From: Ilumatobacteraceae bacterium
GTDB lineage: Bacteria > Actinomycetota > Acidimicrobiia > Acidimicrobiales > Ilumatobacteraceae
Reading direction: 5' to 3'
Length of the DNA stretch: 64,000 nt
NCBI GenBank assembly: GCA_024643255.1
Contig: JAHENF010000008.1
Location: 1 to 64,000, forward strand
Shown here: positions 17,734-25,856 of the stretch, in pieces
Layout: the number at the start of each line of letters is the position of its first letter
How positions within the stretch are numbered: the stretch's first letter is position 1
The notes under the pieces: model-generated
Seen by the model: only the letters and a program-made list of their open reading frames with translations
Databases searched by the model: none
What the model was told of the DNA's origin: nothing
Program-made: the position numbers and the translations under genes

Positions 17734-18822
17734 ATGGAACGTTTCGGACTGGTCGGCCTCCCCAACGCGGGCAAGAGCTCGCTGTACAACGCGCTGACCG
17801 GTGGTGGTGCGCTCGCCGCGCCGTACCCGTTCGCCACCAAGGACCCGAACATCGGCGTGGCCAAGGTCCCCGACGATCGACTCGACCAGCTGGCGGCGAT
17901 GTCGAAGTCCAAGCAGACCATCCACGCCCAGGTCGAAGTCGTCGACATCGGCGGACTCGTCGAGGGCGCCAGCAAGGGCGAAGGTCTCGGCAACAAGTTC
18001 CTCGCCAACATCCGCGAGGTCGATGCGATCGTGTTCGTCCTGCGGGCCTTCGTCAACGATGACATCACCGGGCCGTCCGATCCGCTCGAGCACCTGCGCG
18101 TCGTCGAGATCGAACTCGCCCTCGCCGACCTCGAGACCGTCGAGAAGCGGCTCCACCAGACCCAGCGCCAGGCCAAGCTCGACAAGGGCATGGCCGAAGA
18201 AGCCGCCCACCTCCAGGTGGCCTACGACGCGCTGTCGGAGGGACTCCCCCTCTACCGCGCCGGGCTGAAGGACGACGTCCGAGATGCCCTCGCGCCGTAC
18301 TTCCTGCTCACCAACCGGCGCGTCCTCGTGGTCGTCAACGTCGGCGAGGACGACATCGAGTCGATCCCGGAGAAGGAGGCGATGATCGCCGCCGAGTTCA
18401 ACAACGCCGGCGACAACGTCGAGATCATCGGCATGTGCGTCCAGATGGAGGCCGAGGCCGCCGCGATCGAGGATCCCATCGAGCGCGCCGAGATCCTCGA
18501 GGGCTTCGGCCTCGGCGAGGGCGCACTGTTCCGGATGGTCCGCAGCGCCTATCACCTGCTCGGCCTGCGGACGTACTTCACCACCGGCGAGAAGGAATCC
18601 AAGGCCTGGACCTTCTACGAGGGCTCGACGGCTCCAGTGTGTGCGGGACGGATCCACACCGACTTCCAGCGTGGCTTCATCCGCGCCGAGGTGATCCAGT
18701 GGGACGAGCTGCTGACCCTCGGCTCGTGGCACGCCGCCAAGGACGCCGGCAAGATGCGCGTCGAGGGCAAGGACTACATCGCCCAGGACGGCGACGTGAT
18801 GGAGTTCCGCTTCAACGTCTGA
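17734..18822 (+). CDS. ychF: Ribosome-binding ATPase/GTPase YchF
   Basis: YchF is an Obg-family P-loop NTPase that binds ribosomes, prefers ATP and acts in translation and stress responses. The 362-residue length is normal. Visible motifs are G1 GLPNAGKSS (7-15), G3 DIGGLVEG (about 72-79) and the family's altered G4, NVGE (about 206-209) instead of NKxD, which explains the relaxed nucleotide specificity. A coiled-coil insert lies at about 120-170. The C-terminal TGS domain includes GLRTYFTTGEKESKAWTF, HTDFQRGFIRAEV and GKMRVEGKDYIAQDGDVMEF. It is a single gene, followed by a GGGTC palindrome. Confidence 0.97.
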   Translation: MERFGLVGLPNAGKSSLYNALTGGGALAAPYPFATKDPNIGVAKVPDDRLDQLAAMSKSKQTIHAQVEVVDIGGLVEGASKGEGLGNKFLANIREVDAIVFVLRAFVNDDITGPSDPLEHLRVVEIELALADLETVEKRLHQTQRQAKLDKGMAEEAAHLQVAYDALSEGLPLYRAGLKDDVRDALAPYFLLTNRRVLVVVNVGEDDIESIPEKEAMIAAEFNNAGDNVEIIGMCVQMEAEAAAIEDPIERAEILEGFGLGEGALFRMVRSAYHLLGLRTYFTTGEKESKAWTFYEGSTAPVCAGRIHTDFQRGFIRAEVIQWDELLTLGSWHAAKDAGKMRVEGKDYIAQDGDVMEFRFNV

Positions 18823-18824
18823 GC

Positions 18825-18849
18825 GCGATTGGGGTCTGACCCCGATCGC
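18825..18849 (+). terminator. GGGTC-core palindrome after ychF
   Basis: GCGATTGGGGTC-T-GACCCCGATCGC is a 12-bp stem with one T-G wobble, starting 3 bp past the ychF stop. The next gene on the same strand begins at 18867, so the element sits between co-directional genes. Confidence 0.65.
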
Positions 18850-18866
18850 GATCGTACGCTCGGGGC

Positions 18867-20012
18867 ATGCGCACGATCTTCGACGACGACCACCAGGCGT
18901 TCCGCGAGTCATTCGCCGCGTTCGTGGCCAAGGAGGCGACGCCTCACTATCTCGAGTGGGAGGCCGCCGGCATCGCACCGCGGGAGTTGTTCACCTCCGC
19001 CGGTCAGTTCGGGTTCCTCGGCATGGCCATCCCCGAGCAGCATGGCGGTGGCGGCACGACCGACTTCCGCTTCAACGTCATCATCGGCGAGGAGTTCAAC
19101 GCAGCCGGCATCGGCGGCGCCGGCCTCGGCCTCACGCTCCACAACGACATCTGTACGCCGTACTTCATCGAGTACTGCAACGACGAACAGGCGGCGCGAT
19201 GGATGCCCGGCATCGCCTCCGGCAACCTGATCACCGCGATCGCGATGACCGAGCCGGGCACCGGATCCGACCTCGCCGGGATCGCCACCACCGCCGTCCG
19301 TGACGGCGACGAATACGTCGTCAACGGCTCGAAGACGTTCATCACCAACGGCATCAACTCCGACCTCGTGATCGTCGCAGCGAAGACCGACCCGAGCGAG
19401 CGACACAGCGGGCTCTCGCTGCTGGTCCTCGAACGGGGTATGGACGGCTTCGAACGCGGCCGCAACCTCGAGAAGATCGGCATGCACAGCCAGGACACCG
19501 CCGAGCTGTTCTTCAACGACGTCCGCGTGCCCGTCGCCAACCGCCTCGGCGACGAGGGCAAGGGCTTCAGCTACCTGTCGGCCAACCTCGCACAGGAACG
19601 CCTGTCGATCGCCGTCGCAGGCGTCTCGGCATCGAGAGCCATGCTCGGCTGGACGCTCGACTACGTCGGTGAGCGCACCGCCTTCGGCAAGTCGATCGGC
19701 ACGTTCCAGAACACCAAGTTCGTGCTCGCCGAGGTCGCCACCGAAATCGACGTCAGCCAGGCCTACCTCGACCAGTGCATCCTCGCGCTCAACGCCCGCG
19801 AGTTGACCCCTGCCCAGGCGGCGCAGGCCAAGTACTGGTGCACCGACCTCCAGAACCGCGTCGCCGACCGCTGCCTCCAACTGTTCGGCGGCTACGGCTA
19901 CATGACCGAGTACCCGATCGGGCGGGCCTACGTCGACGCACGCGTCACCTCGATCTACGGCGGAACCAACGAGGTCATGAAGACGATCATCGCCAAGTCG
20001 CTCGGCCTCTGA
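18867..20012 (+). CDS. Acyl-CoA dehydrogenase
   Basis: This FAD-dependent flavoenzyme introduces the alpha-beta double bond in acyl-CoA during beta-oxidation or amino-acid degradation. The 381 residues match the family length. The FAD/substrate signatures AIAMTEPGTGSDLAGI (about 126-141) and FITNGINSDLVIVAAKT are present. The C-terminal helical bundle has the second signature QLFGGYGYMTEYPIGRAYVDAR and the catalytic Glu in YGGTNEVM (E369). The position of the catalytic base suits short- to medium-chain enzymes, but chain specificity cannot be read. It is monocistronic, bounded by two palindromes. Confidence 0.93.
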   Translation: MRTIFDDDHQAFRESFAAFVAKEATPHYLEWEAAGIAPRELFTSAGQFGFLGMAIPEQHGGGGTTDFRFNVIIGEEFNAAGIGGAGLGLTLHNDICTPYFIEYCNDEQAARWMPGIASGNLITAIAMTEPGTGSDLAGIATTAVRDGDEYVVNGSKTFITNGINSDLVIVAAKTDPSERHSGLSLLVLERGMDGFERGRNLEKIGMHSQDTAELFFNDVRVPVANRLGDEGKGFSYLSANLAQERLSIAVAGVSASRAMLGWTLDYVGERTAFGKSIGTFQNTKFVLAEVATEIDVSQAYLDQCILALNARELTPAQAAQAKYWCTDLQNRVADRCLQLFGGYGYMTEYPIGRAYVDARVTSIYGGTNEVMKTIIAKSLGL

Positions 20013-20014
20013 CT

Positions 20015-20047
20015 TGGTGACGCCGGTGCCTGGCACCGGCGTCACCA
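20015..20047. terminator. Perfect 16-bp palindrome between convergent genes
   Basis: TGGTGACGCCGGTGCC-T-GGCACCGGCGTCACCA starts 3 bp after the acyl-CoA dehydrogenase stop and ends 24 bp before the minus-strand permease stop. It is a likely bidirectional terminator with a GGTGCC-type core distinct from the GGGTC family. Confidence 0.7.
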
Positions 20048-20070
20048 CGACCGGTCACCGCTGGTGACGG

Positions 20071-20868
20071 TCAGGGACGTTGGGTGGGGCGGCGGAGTTG
20101 TTGGGACGGTGTGAAGAGCTCGCGGGAGATGCCCAGGCTCATCACCGCTGTCGTGGTCGCCACGCTGCCGAGCACGAGGTACATCACCGACACCTGCACC
20201 TTCACCGCGTCGGCTGGTGCAACGCCGGCCAGGATCAACCCGACCATCGCGCCTGGCAGGAACACGATGCCGACGGCCTTGGTCGACTCGATCTGCGGCA
20301 CGAGCGCGGTGCGCAGCGCCTGGCGCAGATGGGGCTGGAATGCCTGCTTGGCCGTGAGTCCGAGCGCGAGGCGCGCTTCGATCAGGTCGCGCTGCTCGTT
20401 CGCGGCGATCAGCAACTGGCGCGACACGAGCACCGTCGCCGCCAGCGAATTGCCCACCACCATGCCCGCGAGCGGCACGAGCGTGCGCCCCTCGAGGTCG
20501 TAGATCCCGAACCCGAACAGCACGCCGAGCACCACCACGGCCGACGCGGCGTAGGCCACGATCGACAGCGACAGCACCCGCGGAACATCCGGCGCGCGAC
20601 GCGACGTGGTGTATGCGGCAAAGCCGATCATCGCCGTCAACCAGATCACCGAGAAGATCAGTGGATCGTCCGGGTCGACGACGAACTGCAACACCCACCC
20701 GACGAACAACAACTGCACGAGCGCCCGCAACGACGCCCACAGCAGGCTGCGCTCCAACCCCAGCTGCCTCCACAGCGAGATCGCGATGGCCACCGCGACG
20801 AGGATCCCCGATGCCGCTAGGCCGGCGATGCCGATGTCGCCCTGGACCACCGCGAGCACGGCGATCAC
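20071..20868 (-). CDS. fetB: FetB-type (UPF0014) ABC exporter permease
   Basis: The 265-residue polytopic protein has about seven hydrophobic spans. Its N-terminal block is SLWRQLGLERSLLWASLRALVQLLFVGWVL, and the conserved central loop is AGMVVGNSLAATVLVSRQL. A further block reads TKAVGIVFLPGAMVGLILAGVAPADAV. These are the hallmarks of the FetB/YbbM family, whose E. coli member with FetA exports iron and protects against oxidative stress. The gene overlaps the ATPase gene by 4 bp, as expected for a two-gene transporter operon. The substrate is inferred from the family. Confidence 0.85.
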   Translation of the reverse strand: MIAVLAVVQGDIGIAGLAASGILVAVAIAISLWRQLGLERSLLWASLRALVQLLFVGWVLQFVVDPDDPLIFSVIWLTAMIGFAAYTTSRRAPDVPRVLSLSIVAYAASAVVVLGVLFGFGIYDLEGRTLVPLAGMVVGNSLAATVLVSRQLLIAANEQRDLIEARLALGLTAKQAFQPHLRQALRTALVPQIESTKAVGIVFLPGAMVGLILAGVAPADAVKVQVSVMYLVLGSVATTTAVMSLGISRELFTPSQQLRRPTQRP

Positions 20869-21569
20869 GGCGCGCCCACCGATCGACGCACGAGCTGGTC
20901 GTCGCTCGCGTCCAGTTCGTCGAGATGACCGGTCGCCCGAACCGCGCCGTCGGCGAGCACGATCACGTGATCAGCGAGGCGGCGCAGCTGGTCGGTGTCG
21001 TGGCTCACCCAGATCACGGCTACGCCGGAGTCGGCCAGTGACCTCCCGAGATCCTCCACCGTGGCCCGCGCCGTCCGATCGAGCGCTGCCGTGGGTTCGT
21101 CGGCGAGCAACACCGCCGGCTCGGTGAGCAGCGCACGCGCCACGCACATCCGTTGCGCCTCGCCACCCGACAACGTCTCGGCATCATGATCGAGCAGATC
21201 GACGTCGAGTCCGACGTGTTCGAGCACGTGACCGGCGCGCTCGTCGCTCACCCCCGGCAGCGCCACGCGGAGGTTCTCGATCACCGAACCCGGGAAGATG
21301 GGCGCCCGCTGGAAGACCATCGCCACCTGACGCCTCAGATCCGTCGGCTCCCACTCGATGAGAGGCCGATCACGCCAGCGGATCTCCCCTGCCAGTGGAT
21401 CGTCGAGCCGATTGAGGAGCCGCAGCAATGTCGACTTGCCAGCGCCCGACGGCCCCGCGAGCACGGTCACACCGTTCGCGGGCACGGTCAGATCGATCGC
21501 CTTCAGGATCGGTGACCCGGCGGGGCCCGCGTCGACACCGCGCAGCTCGAACGCATCAAGCGACGACAT
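20865..21569 (-). CDS. fetA: FetA-type ABC transporter ATPase
   Basis: This 234-residue nucleotide-binding subunit has Walker A GPSGAGKST (about 39-47), Q-loop VFQRAP (about 90), signature LSGGEAQRM (about 138-146), Walker B VLLADEPTAALD (about 157-168) and H-loop VSHD (about 192). It energises the FetB permease that follows with a 4-bp overlap. The short length and lack of extra domains fit the FetA family. There is no substrate-binding protein nearby, consistent with an exporter. Confidence 0.88.
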   Translation of the reverse strand: MSSLDAFELRGVDAGPAGSPILKAIDLTVPANGVTVLAGPSGAGKSTLLRLLNRLDDPLAGEIRWRDRPLIEWEPTDLRRQVAMVFQRAPIFPGSVIENLRVALPGVSDERAGHVLEHVGLDVDLLDHDAETLSGGEAQRMCVARALLTEPAVLLADEPTAALDRTARATVEDLGRSLADSGVAVIWVSHDTDQLRRLADHVIVLADGAVRATGHLDELDASDDQLVRRSVGAP

Positions 21570-21688
21570 CAGCCCCCACGGGAGAACTCGGCACCACGAC
21601 TCACCCGGCGAACGTACCGCGCGAGGTGCGACCCTGCGTCGTCCGGACGCTCCGACACCTTGCCCACCTCATCTGGCACACTGCGATC

Positions 21689-22030
21689 ATGGCTTGGCTT
21701 GTCTGCGACGCGCGGGTGCTGGCGTCGGCGGACGTGGCCGACGACAGGCGGGCGCGGCGGCGCGGTCTGCTCGGACGGACGTCGGTGGAGGGCGCCCTGG
21801 TGATCGAACCGTGCCGGTGGATCCACACGATCGGCATGAAGTTCCCGATCGACGTCGCCTATCTCGACGACGACGGCGTCGTGGTCAAGACCATCCAGAT
21901 GCAACGGTTCCGAGTGGGGATCCCGGTGTGGAACGCCCGCTCGGTCATCGAGGCGCAGGCCGGGGCCTTCGGACGATGGGGTCTCCGCGTCGGCGACGAG
22001 ATCGAAGTCCGCATCGGCGACGATGTATGA
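21689..22030 (+). CDS. DUF192 protein
   Basis: The ATG at 21689 follows a GATCATGG context and gives 113 residues. Family blocks are RRRGLLGRTSVEGALVIEPCRWIHTIGMKFPIDVAYLD and then VIEAQAGAFGRWGLRVGDEI, corresponding to the DUF192 core (G-L-x-G-R..., M-x-F-x-I-D). Function is unknown; members are small beta proteins, often secreted, but this one has no signal peptide. It sits 19 bp upstream of rsmI, so the two are probably cotranscribed. Confidence 0.85.
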   Translation: MAWLVCDARVLASADVADDRRARRRGLLGRTSVEGALVIEPCRWIHTIGMKFPIDVAYLDDDGVVVKTIQMQRFRVGIPVWNARSVIEAQAGAFGRWGLRVGDEIEVRIGDDV

Positions 22031-22049
22031 CCGTCAACGGTGACCCGCG

Positions 22050-22901
22050 ATGAGCACGCTGTGGTTGGTGGCCACACCGATCGGGAACCTCGGCGACCTG
22101 TCGCCACGCGCGGTCGACGTCCTGTCACACGCGGCGCTCGTGTGCTGCGAGGACACCCGCCGCACCGGTTTGCTGCTCCAACACGCCGGAATCCGTGCCG
22201 AGCGGCTGGCCGTGTGCAACGACCACACCGAGATGAGCCGCATCGCCGACGTCCTGCGCACGCTCGGTGACGGACGCGACGTCGCGATCGTCAGCGACGC
22301 CGGCACGCCCGGGATCTCCGACCCCGGCGAACGCATCGTCCGCAGCGTGATCGACGCCGGGCACACGGTGAGCGCCGTGCCCGGGCCGAGCGCGGTGATC
22401 ATGGCGATCACCATCAGCGGACTCTCGGCCGATCGCTTCGTGTACGAGGGATTCCTGCCCCGCAAGGGCGCCGAGCGAGCGTCGCGTCTCGCCGAGATCG
22501 CCGCCGAACACCGCACGACCGTGCTGTACGAGGCCCCTCATCGAGTGCTGCGAACCCTCGACGATCTCCGCGAGACCTGTGGCGACGACCGCATCGCCGT
22601 GGTCACCCGCGAGCTCACGAAGCTCCATGAGGAAGTGGTGCGCGGCCCGCTCGGCGAGATCGACATCGGCGCGCCGCGTGGCGAATACGTGCTGGTCATC
22701 GAGGGCGCGCCGGTCGACGATCGACCGATGAGCGACGACGACGTGCGCGCTGAGCTCCGCCGCGAACTCGATGCGGGCGCCTCCACGCGCGACGCATCGG
22801 CAACGGTGGCAAAGGCGGTCGGCCGGCCGAAACGTGAGGTCTACGCACTGGCGATCGCTCTCGACCGCCAGACTGGAACCATGGTGGAGCGCGATGAGTG
22901 A
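22050..22901 (+). CDS. rsmI: 16S rRNA (cytidine1402-2'-O)-methyltransferase
   Basis: RsmI 2'-O-methylates C1402 in the decoding centre using SAM. The 283-residue protein has the family N-terminus LWLVATPIGNLGDLSPRAVDVL, then CEDTRRTGLLL, SDAGTPGISDPGERIV (about 81-96), the SAM-site block VPGPSAVIMAITISGL, and VYEGFLPRKG. It continues with LYEAPHRVLRTLDDL and ELTKLHEEVVRG. It overlaps the next gene by 8 nt. In M. tuberculosis the orthologue Rv1003 starts the same conserved neighbourhood that here continues with metG. Confidence 0.95.
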   Translation: MSTLWLVATPIGNLGDLSPRAVDVLSHAALVCCEDTRRTGLLLQHAGIRAERLAVCNDHTEMSRIADVLRTLGDGRDVAIVSDAGTPGISDPGERIVRSVIDAGHTVSAVPGPSAVIMAITISGLSADRFVYEGFLPRKGAERASRLAEIAAEHRTTVLYEAPHRVLRTLDDLRETCGDDRIAVVTRELTKLHEEVVRGPLGEIDIGAPRGEYVLVIEGAPVDDRPMSDDDVRAELRRELDAGASTRDASATVAKAVGRPKREVYALAIALDRQTGTMVERDE

Positions 22902-23718
22902 GTACGTCGGTGTTGCAGGAACCGGGCCGAGCGCTGCGTTCTTCGATCTCGACCGGACGCTGATCTCGGGATCGTCCGCCTACACGTTGGCACTTCAGGC
23001 CCGCAAAGCCGGGCTGATCCCGAACGCCGAATTCGTCCGCGATGCGGCCGGCGCCGCCACGTTCAAGTTGTTCGGCGCCGACGACGACACGACCGACGCC
23101 GTCAAGGCCCGGGTGCTCAAAGCGGTCAGCGGGATGCGCCAGAGCGACCTCCAGGCGCTCAACGTCGAGATCCTTCCCCGCCTGCTCGCTCGGCTGCGTC
23201 CCGAGGCCCGGCGCCTGCTCGATCGTCATCGCCAGGCGGGACGCGACACCTACATCGTGTCGGCAGCGCCCCAGGAGATCGTCGAACCGCTCGCCCATTC
23301 ACTCGGCATGACGTCGGGGATCGGCACCCGCAGCAAGGTCGTCGACGGCCTGTACACCGGCGAACTCGACGGTCCGTTCTGCTACGGCGCCGGCAAGGTG
23401 GAGGCGATGGTCGAGATCGCCAACTGGAATGGGTACGAGCTCGATCAGTGCTACGCCTACAGCGACTCGGCGAGCGACCTCCCGATGCTCGAAGCAGTCG
23501 GACATCCCGTCGCGGTCAATCCCGATGCCAAGCTCGAGCGTCACGCTCGTCGCAATGGCTGGCCGATCGTCATCTTCAGCGAGCAGACCAAGTCGGTGGT
23601 GCGCCGCACCGTCAGATCGGTCGGGGCGGTCGGGATCGCCGGCGCGAGCTTCGCCGCCGGCGTCGCACTCAGCGGGTCGCGCGGCAGCAAGCGCCGCACC
23701 GGCTTCCTCCACCGCTGA
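22894..23718 (+). CDS. HAD-superfamily (subclass IB) hydrolase
   Basis: ATG 22894 (MSEYVGVAGTGPS, 274 aa) is chosen because it overlaps the rsmI stop and precedes the first HAD motif. Motif I is FFDLDRTLISGSS (about 16-28), motif II YIVSAAP (about 117-123), motif III lies around GKVEAM, and motif IV is YSDSASDLPMLE (about 190-201). This is the SerB/IB pattern of cytosolic or membrane-associated phosphatases, often annotated as HAD-IB hydrolases active on phosphoserine or lysophospholipid-type substrates. A C-terminal hydrophobic stretch (VGAVGIAGASFAAGVAL, about 243-259) plus basic tail suggests membrane attachment. Confidence 0.85.
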   Translation: MSEYVGVAGTGPSAAFFDLDRTLISGSSAYTLALQARKAGLIPNAEFVRDAAGAATFKLFGADDDTTDAVKARVLKAVSGMRQSDLQALNVEILPRLLARLRPEARRLLDRHRQAGRDTYIVSAAPQEIVEPLAHSLGMTSGIGTRSKVVDGLYTGELDGPFCYGAGKVEAMVEIANWNGYELDQCYAYSDSASDLPMLEAVGHPVAVNPDAKLERHARRNGWPIVIFSEQTKSVVRRTVRSVGAVGIAGASFAAGVALSGSRGSKRRTGFLHR

Positions 23719-23740
23719 CGGTCACTTGGGGCGACACCCA

Positions 23741-23905
23741 CCGATGAGGTTTGAGCGCGAGGGGTGAGCCACAACCTCATCGCAACCATCTCCCAGCCCC
23801 ACCGATGAGGTTCCGGCGCGAGAGGTGAGCCACAACCTCATCGCAACCATCTCCCAGCCCCACCGATGAGGTTCCGGCGCGAGAGGTGAGCCACAACCTC
23901 ATCGC
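23741..23905. repeat. Triple tandem 61-bp repeat with internal inverted repeats
   Basis: Copies begin at 23741, 23802 and 23863; the third is truncated after ~43 bp. Each holds CGATGAGGTT and, about 21 nt later, AACCTCATCG, a 10-bp inverted repeat able to form a hairpin on either strand. Copies 2 and 3 are identical over the shared part, while copy 1 differs at a few bases. The array fills the gap between the HAD gene and the convergent thioesterase gene. Confidence 0.9.
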
Positions 23906-23912
23906 TTCGGGG

Positions 23913-24761
23913 TCAGGCGGGCGGGCGGGGCATGAGCGCGAGTTGGCGGCTCTGGGCGACGAGCGCGCCGGTCGAGTCCCAGATCTCGCCGTCCTCGTCG
24001 AGCATGCCGTCGTGCACGAACCGTGACCGGAACGAGCAGCGCAGCGGACCTGGGGCCGGTACACCGCGGACGTGCACGGTCAGCTCCACCGTCGGCGCCC
24101 ACGCCACCGGCAGCTCGGTGTTGAACACCGGCGGCGGGAAGGCATCGGCGACCAACAGCAGCCCGATTGCATCGATCGGCTCGTGATCGGCGAACGCGAA
24201 CCAGCCACGGATCCGTGCCTCGCCGGTCGGGTTTCCCGTGCGGAACCCCTCGTCGCCTGGATAGATGCGGATCGCGAGGCGCTCCATCATCGCGGGCTTC
24301 GGGCCTTCACCCGGGGCGGGCGGCAGCTCACAGTCGGCGTAGTCGGGGATGTCGATCGGGCCCTCGGCCAGATACGACGGTCCGCCCGGCGTCTGGTCAC
24401 CGAAGGTTCCGAGCAACCGGATGATCTCCCGGCGGTCGTCGCCGTCGAACATCACCAACGAAGCGGTCGCTGTCGCGAACCGGCGTCCGGAGCGCACCGT
24501 CGTCACCACGATCTCGCACCGCCCGGTCGGCGCCGGACGCAGGTAGTGCGCGGTCAGTGTCACGGGCGGCCGCCCGACCGCCTCGCTCATCGCCCGACCT
24601 GCGATCGCCATCAGGTAACCGCCGTTGGCATTGCCGCCGATGTCCCAACCGGGCTGCACCTCGGACGCGAAGGTCGTCACCGTCGATCCGTCGACGTGGC
24701 CAACGGTCCCACTCGTCGAGATCCGACGGACCGCTGTGGCATTGGCAAAGACTCCCGACAT
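23913..24761 (-). CDS. Acyl-CoA thioesterase-like double-hotdog protein
   Basis: The frame extends to 25121 but overlaps a divergent gene; ATG 24761 (MSGVFANATAVRRIS) gives a natural 282-residue protein. It reads as two hotdog halves. The first has QPGWDIGGNANGGYLMAIAGRAM (about 37-59) and LTAHYLRPAPTGRCEIVV. The second has PIDAIGLLLVADAFPPPVFN, then VELTVHVRG, and an end with DGEIWDSTGALVAQSRQLALM. This is the TesB-like (acyl-CoA thioesterase II) layout, expected to hydrolyse acyl-CoA in the cytosol. It is divergent from the membrane protein at 24861. Confidence 0.85.
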   Translation of the reverse strand: MSGVFANATAVRRISTSGTVGHVDGSTVTTFASEVQPGWDIGGNANGGYLMAIAGRAMSEAVGRPPVTLTAHYLRPAPTGRCEIVVTTVRSGRRFATATASLVMFDGDDRREIIRLLGTFGDQTPGGPSYLAEGPIDIPDYADCELPPAPGEGPKPAMMERLAIRIYPGDEGFRTGNPTGEARIRGWFAFADHEPIDAIGLLLVADAFPPPVFNTELPVAWAPTVELTVHVRGVPAPGPLRCSFRSRFVHDGMLDEDGEIWDSTGALVAQSRQLALMPRPPA

Positions 24762-24860
24762 CGCCCGAACGGTACCGACGCAAGAGGTCGATCGACCCTG
24801 CACGCACCGACCAACTCGGGGCCATGATGCAAGTGAGAAGCCGAACGAGAGGAGTCCGCC

Positions 24861-25847
24861 ATGATCTCCCTGTTCACCACCCGACCCGACCGCATCGGTT
24901 CCGAGTGGCTCGACGAGCACTCCGAGCACTGGGTCGAGGAGGGTCTCGTCACCAGAGACGAGGTCGAGGCCATCCGCGCCTTCGAGCATGACGAGACTCC
25001 TGCTCCAGCGGGACTCTCGATCGTCGCAGAACTCGCCGTCTATCTCGGCAGCATCCTGGCGCTCATGAGTGGCGCCATGATGGTCGGCCAGACCTGGGAG
25101 ACGCTCCGCACCGGCGGACAAGTGGCGATCGGTGTCGCCATCGCCGGGCTCGGGTTCATTGCCGGCACCCGGCTCATCGGCCTCGGCGATCCGGGCACGC
25201 GGCGGCTCGCAGCGTTCATGTGGCTCATCGGGACGGGCGGCGTCGCACTGACCACCGGTGTCCTCGTCGACACCGCCGGCTTCGACGAACCCGGCTGGAA
25301 CGTGCTGATCATCGGTCTGCCCGTGTTGGCCATCGGGGCGTCACTGTGGCGCAACCTCGACCGGCCGCTCCAGGTGCTCACGACCGCAGTCGGCGCCGGA
25401 CTCACGCTCGGCGGACTCGGTGCCCTGCTCGGCACCCCACCGTGGATCGGCGGGATCCTCGTCTGGCTGACCGCGCTCGTGATCGGTGCCCTGGCGATCA
25501 CACAGCGGCTCCGACCCGAGCTCTACGTGCTCGCCGTCGCGGCGATCGCCGCGATGATCGGCGCCGTGATGTTGGCCGACGTGAGCGAACTTGCGGCATC
25601 GATCGCTGCGACGATCACCGCGGCCGGCATCGTGGCCCTGGGATTGGCACGACACCTGATCCCGATTCTCGTCGTCGGCGTGATCGCCTTCCTGCAGGCG
25701 CTCCAGGGGCTCTTGGTCACCACGTTGAACGGGGCATTGGCGGCCGCAGTCGTCGCGATCGCCGGGCTGGTCGTGGTGATCGTCGTGGTCGCCCGGTCGA
25801 CTCGGGGACCGAAACACATCGGTGGGCCACAAGCGACCAGCCTCTAG
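24861..25847 (+). CDS. Polytopic membrane protein (DUF2157-like)
   Basis: The 328-residue protein has a soluble N-terminus (about 1-50, EWLDEHSEHWVEEGLVTRDEVEAI) resembling the DUF2157 head. About nine hydrophobic helices follow, ending with a short basic tail. The RBS GAGAGGAG is about 7 nt before the ATG. Function is unknown; relatives are inner-membrane proteins. It lies 9 bp upstream of metG on the same strand, so it may be transcribed with the metG-tatD group. Confidence 0.7.
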   Translation: MISLFTTRPDRIGSEWLDEHSEHWVEEGLVTRDEVEAIRAFEHDETPAPAGLSIVAELAVYLGSILALMSGAMMVGQTWETLRTGGQVAIGVAIAGLGFIAGTRLIGLGDPGTRRLAAFMWLIGTGGVALTTGVLVDTAGFDEPGWNVLIIGLPVLAIGASLWRNLDRPLQVLTTAVGAGLTLGGLGALLGTPPWIGGILVWLTALVIGALAITQRLRPELYVLAVAAIAAMIGAVMLADVSELAASIAATITAAGIVALGLARHLIPILVVGVIAFLQALQGLLVTTLNGALAAAVVAIAGLVVVIVVVARSTRGPKHIGGPQATSL

Positions 25848-25856
25848 CGTGCTCGT

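Noticed and set aside
23741-23905. The three 61-bp repeats as a CRISPR array
   Set aside because: The repeats are contiguous with no variable spacers, the unit is too long, and no cas gene is present.
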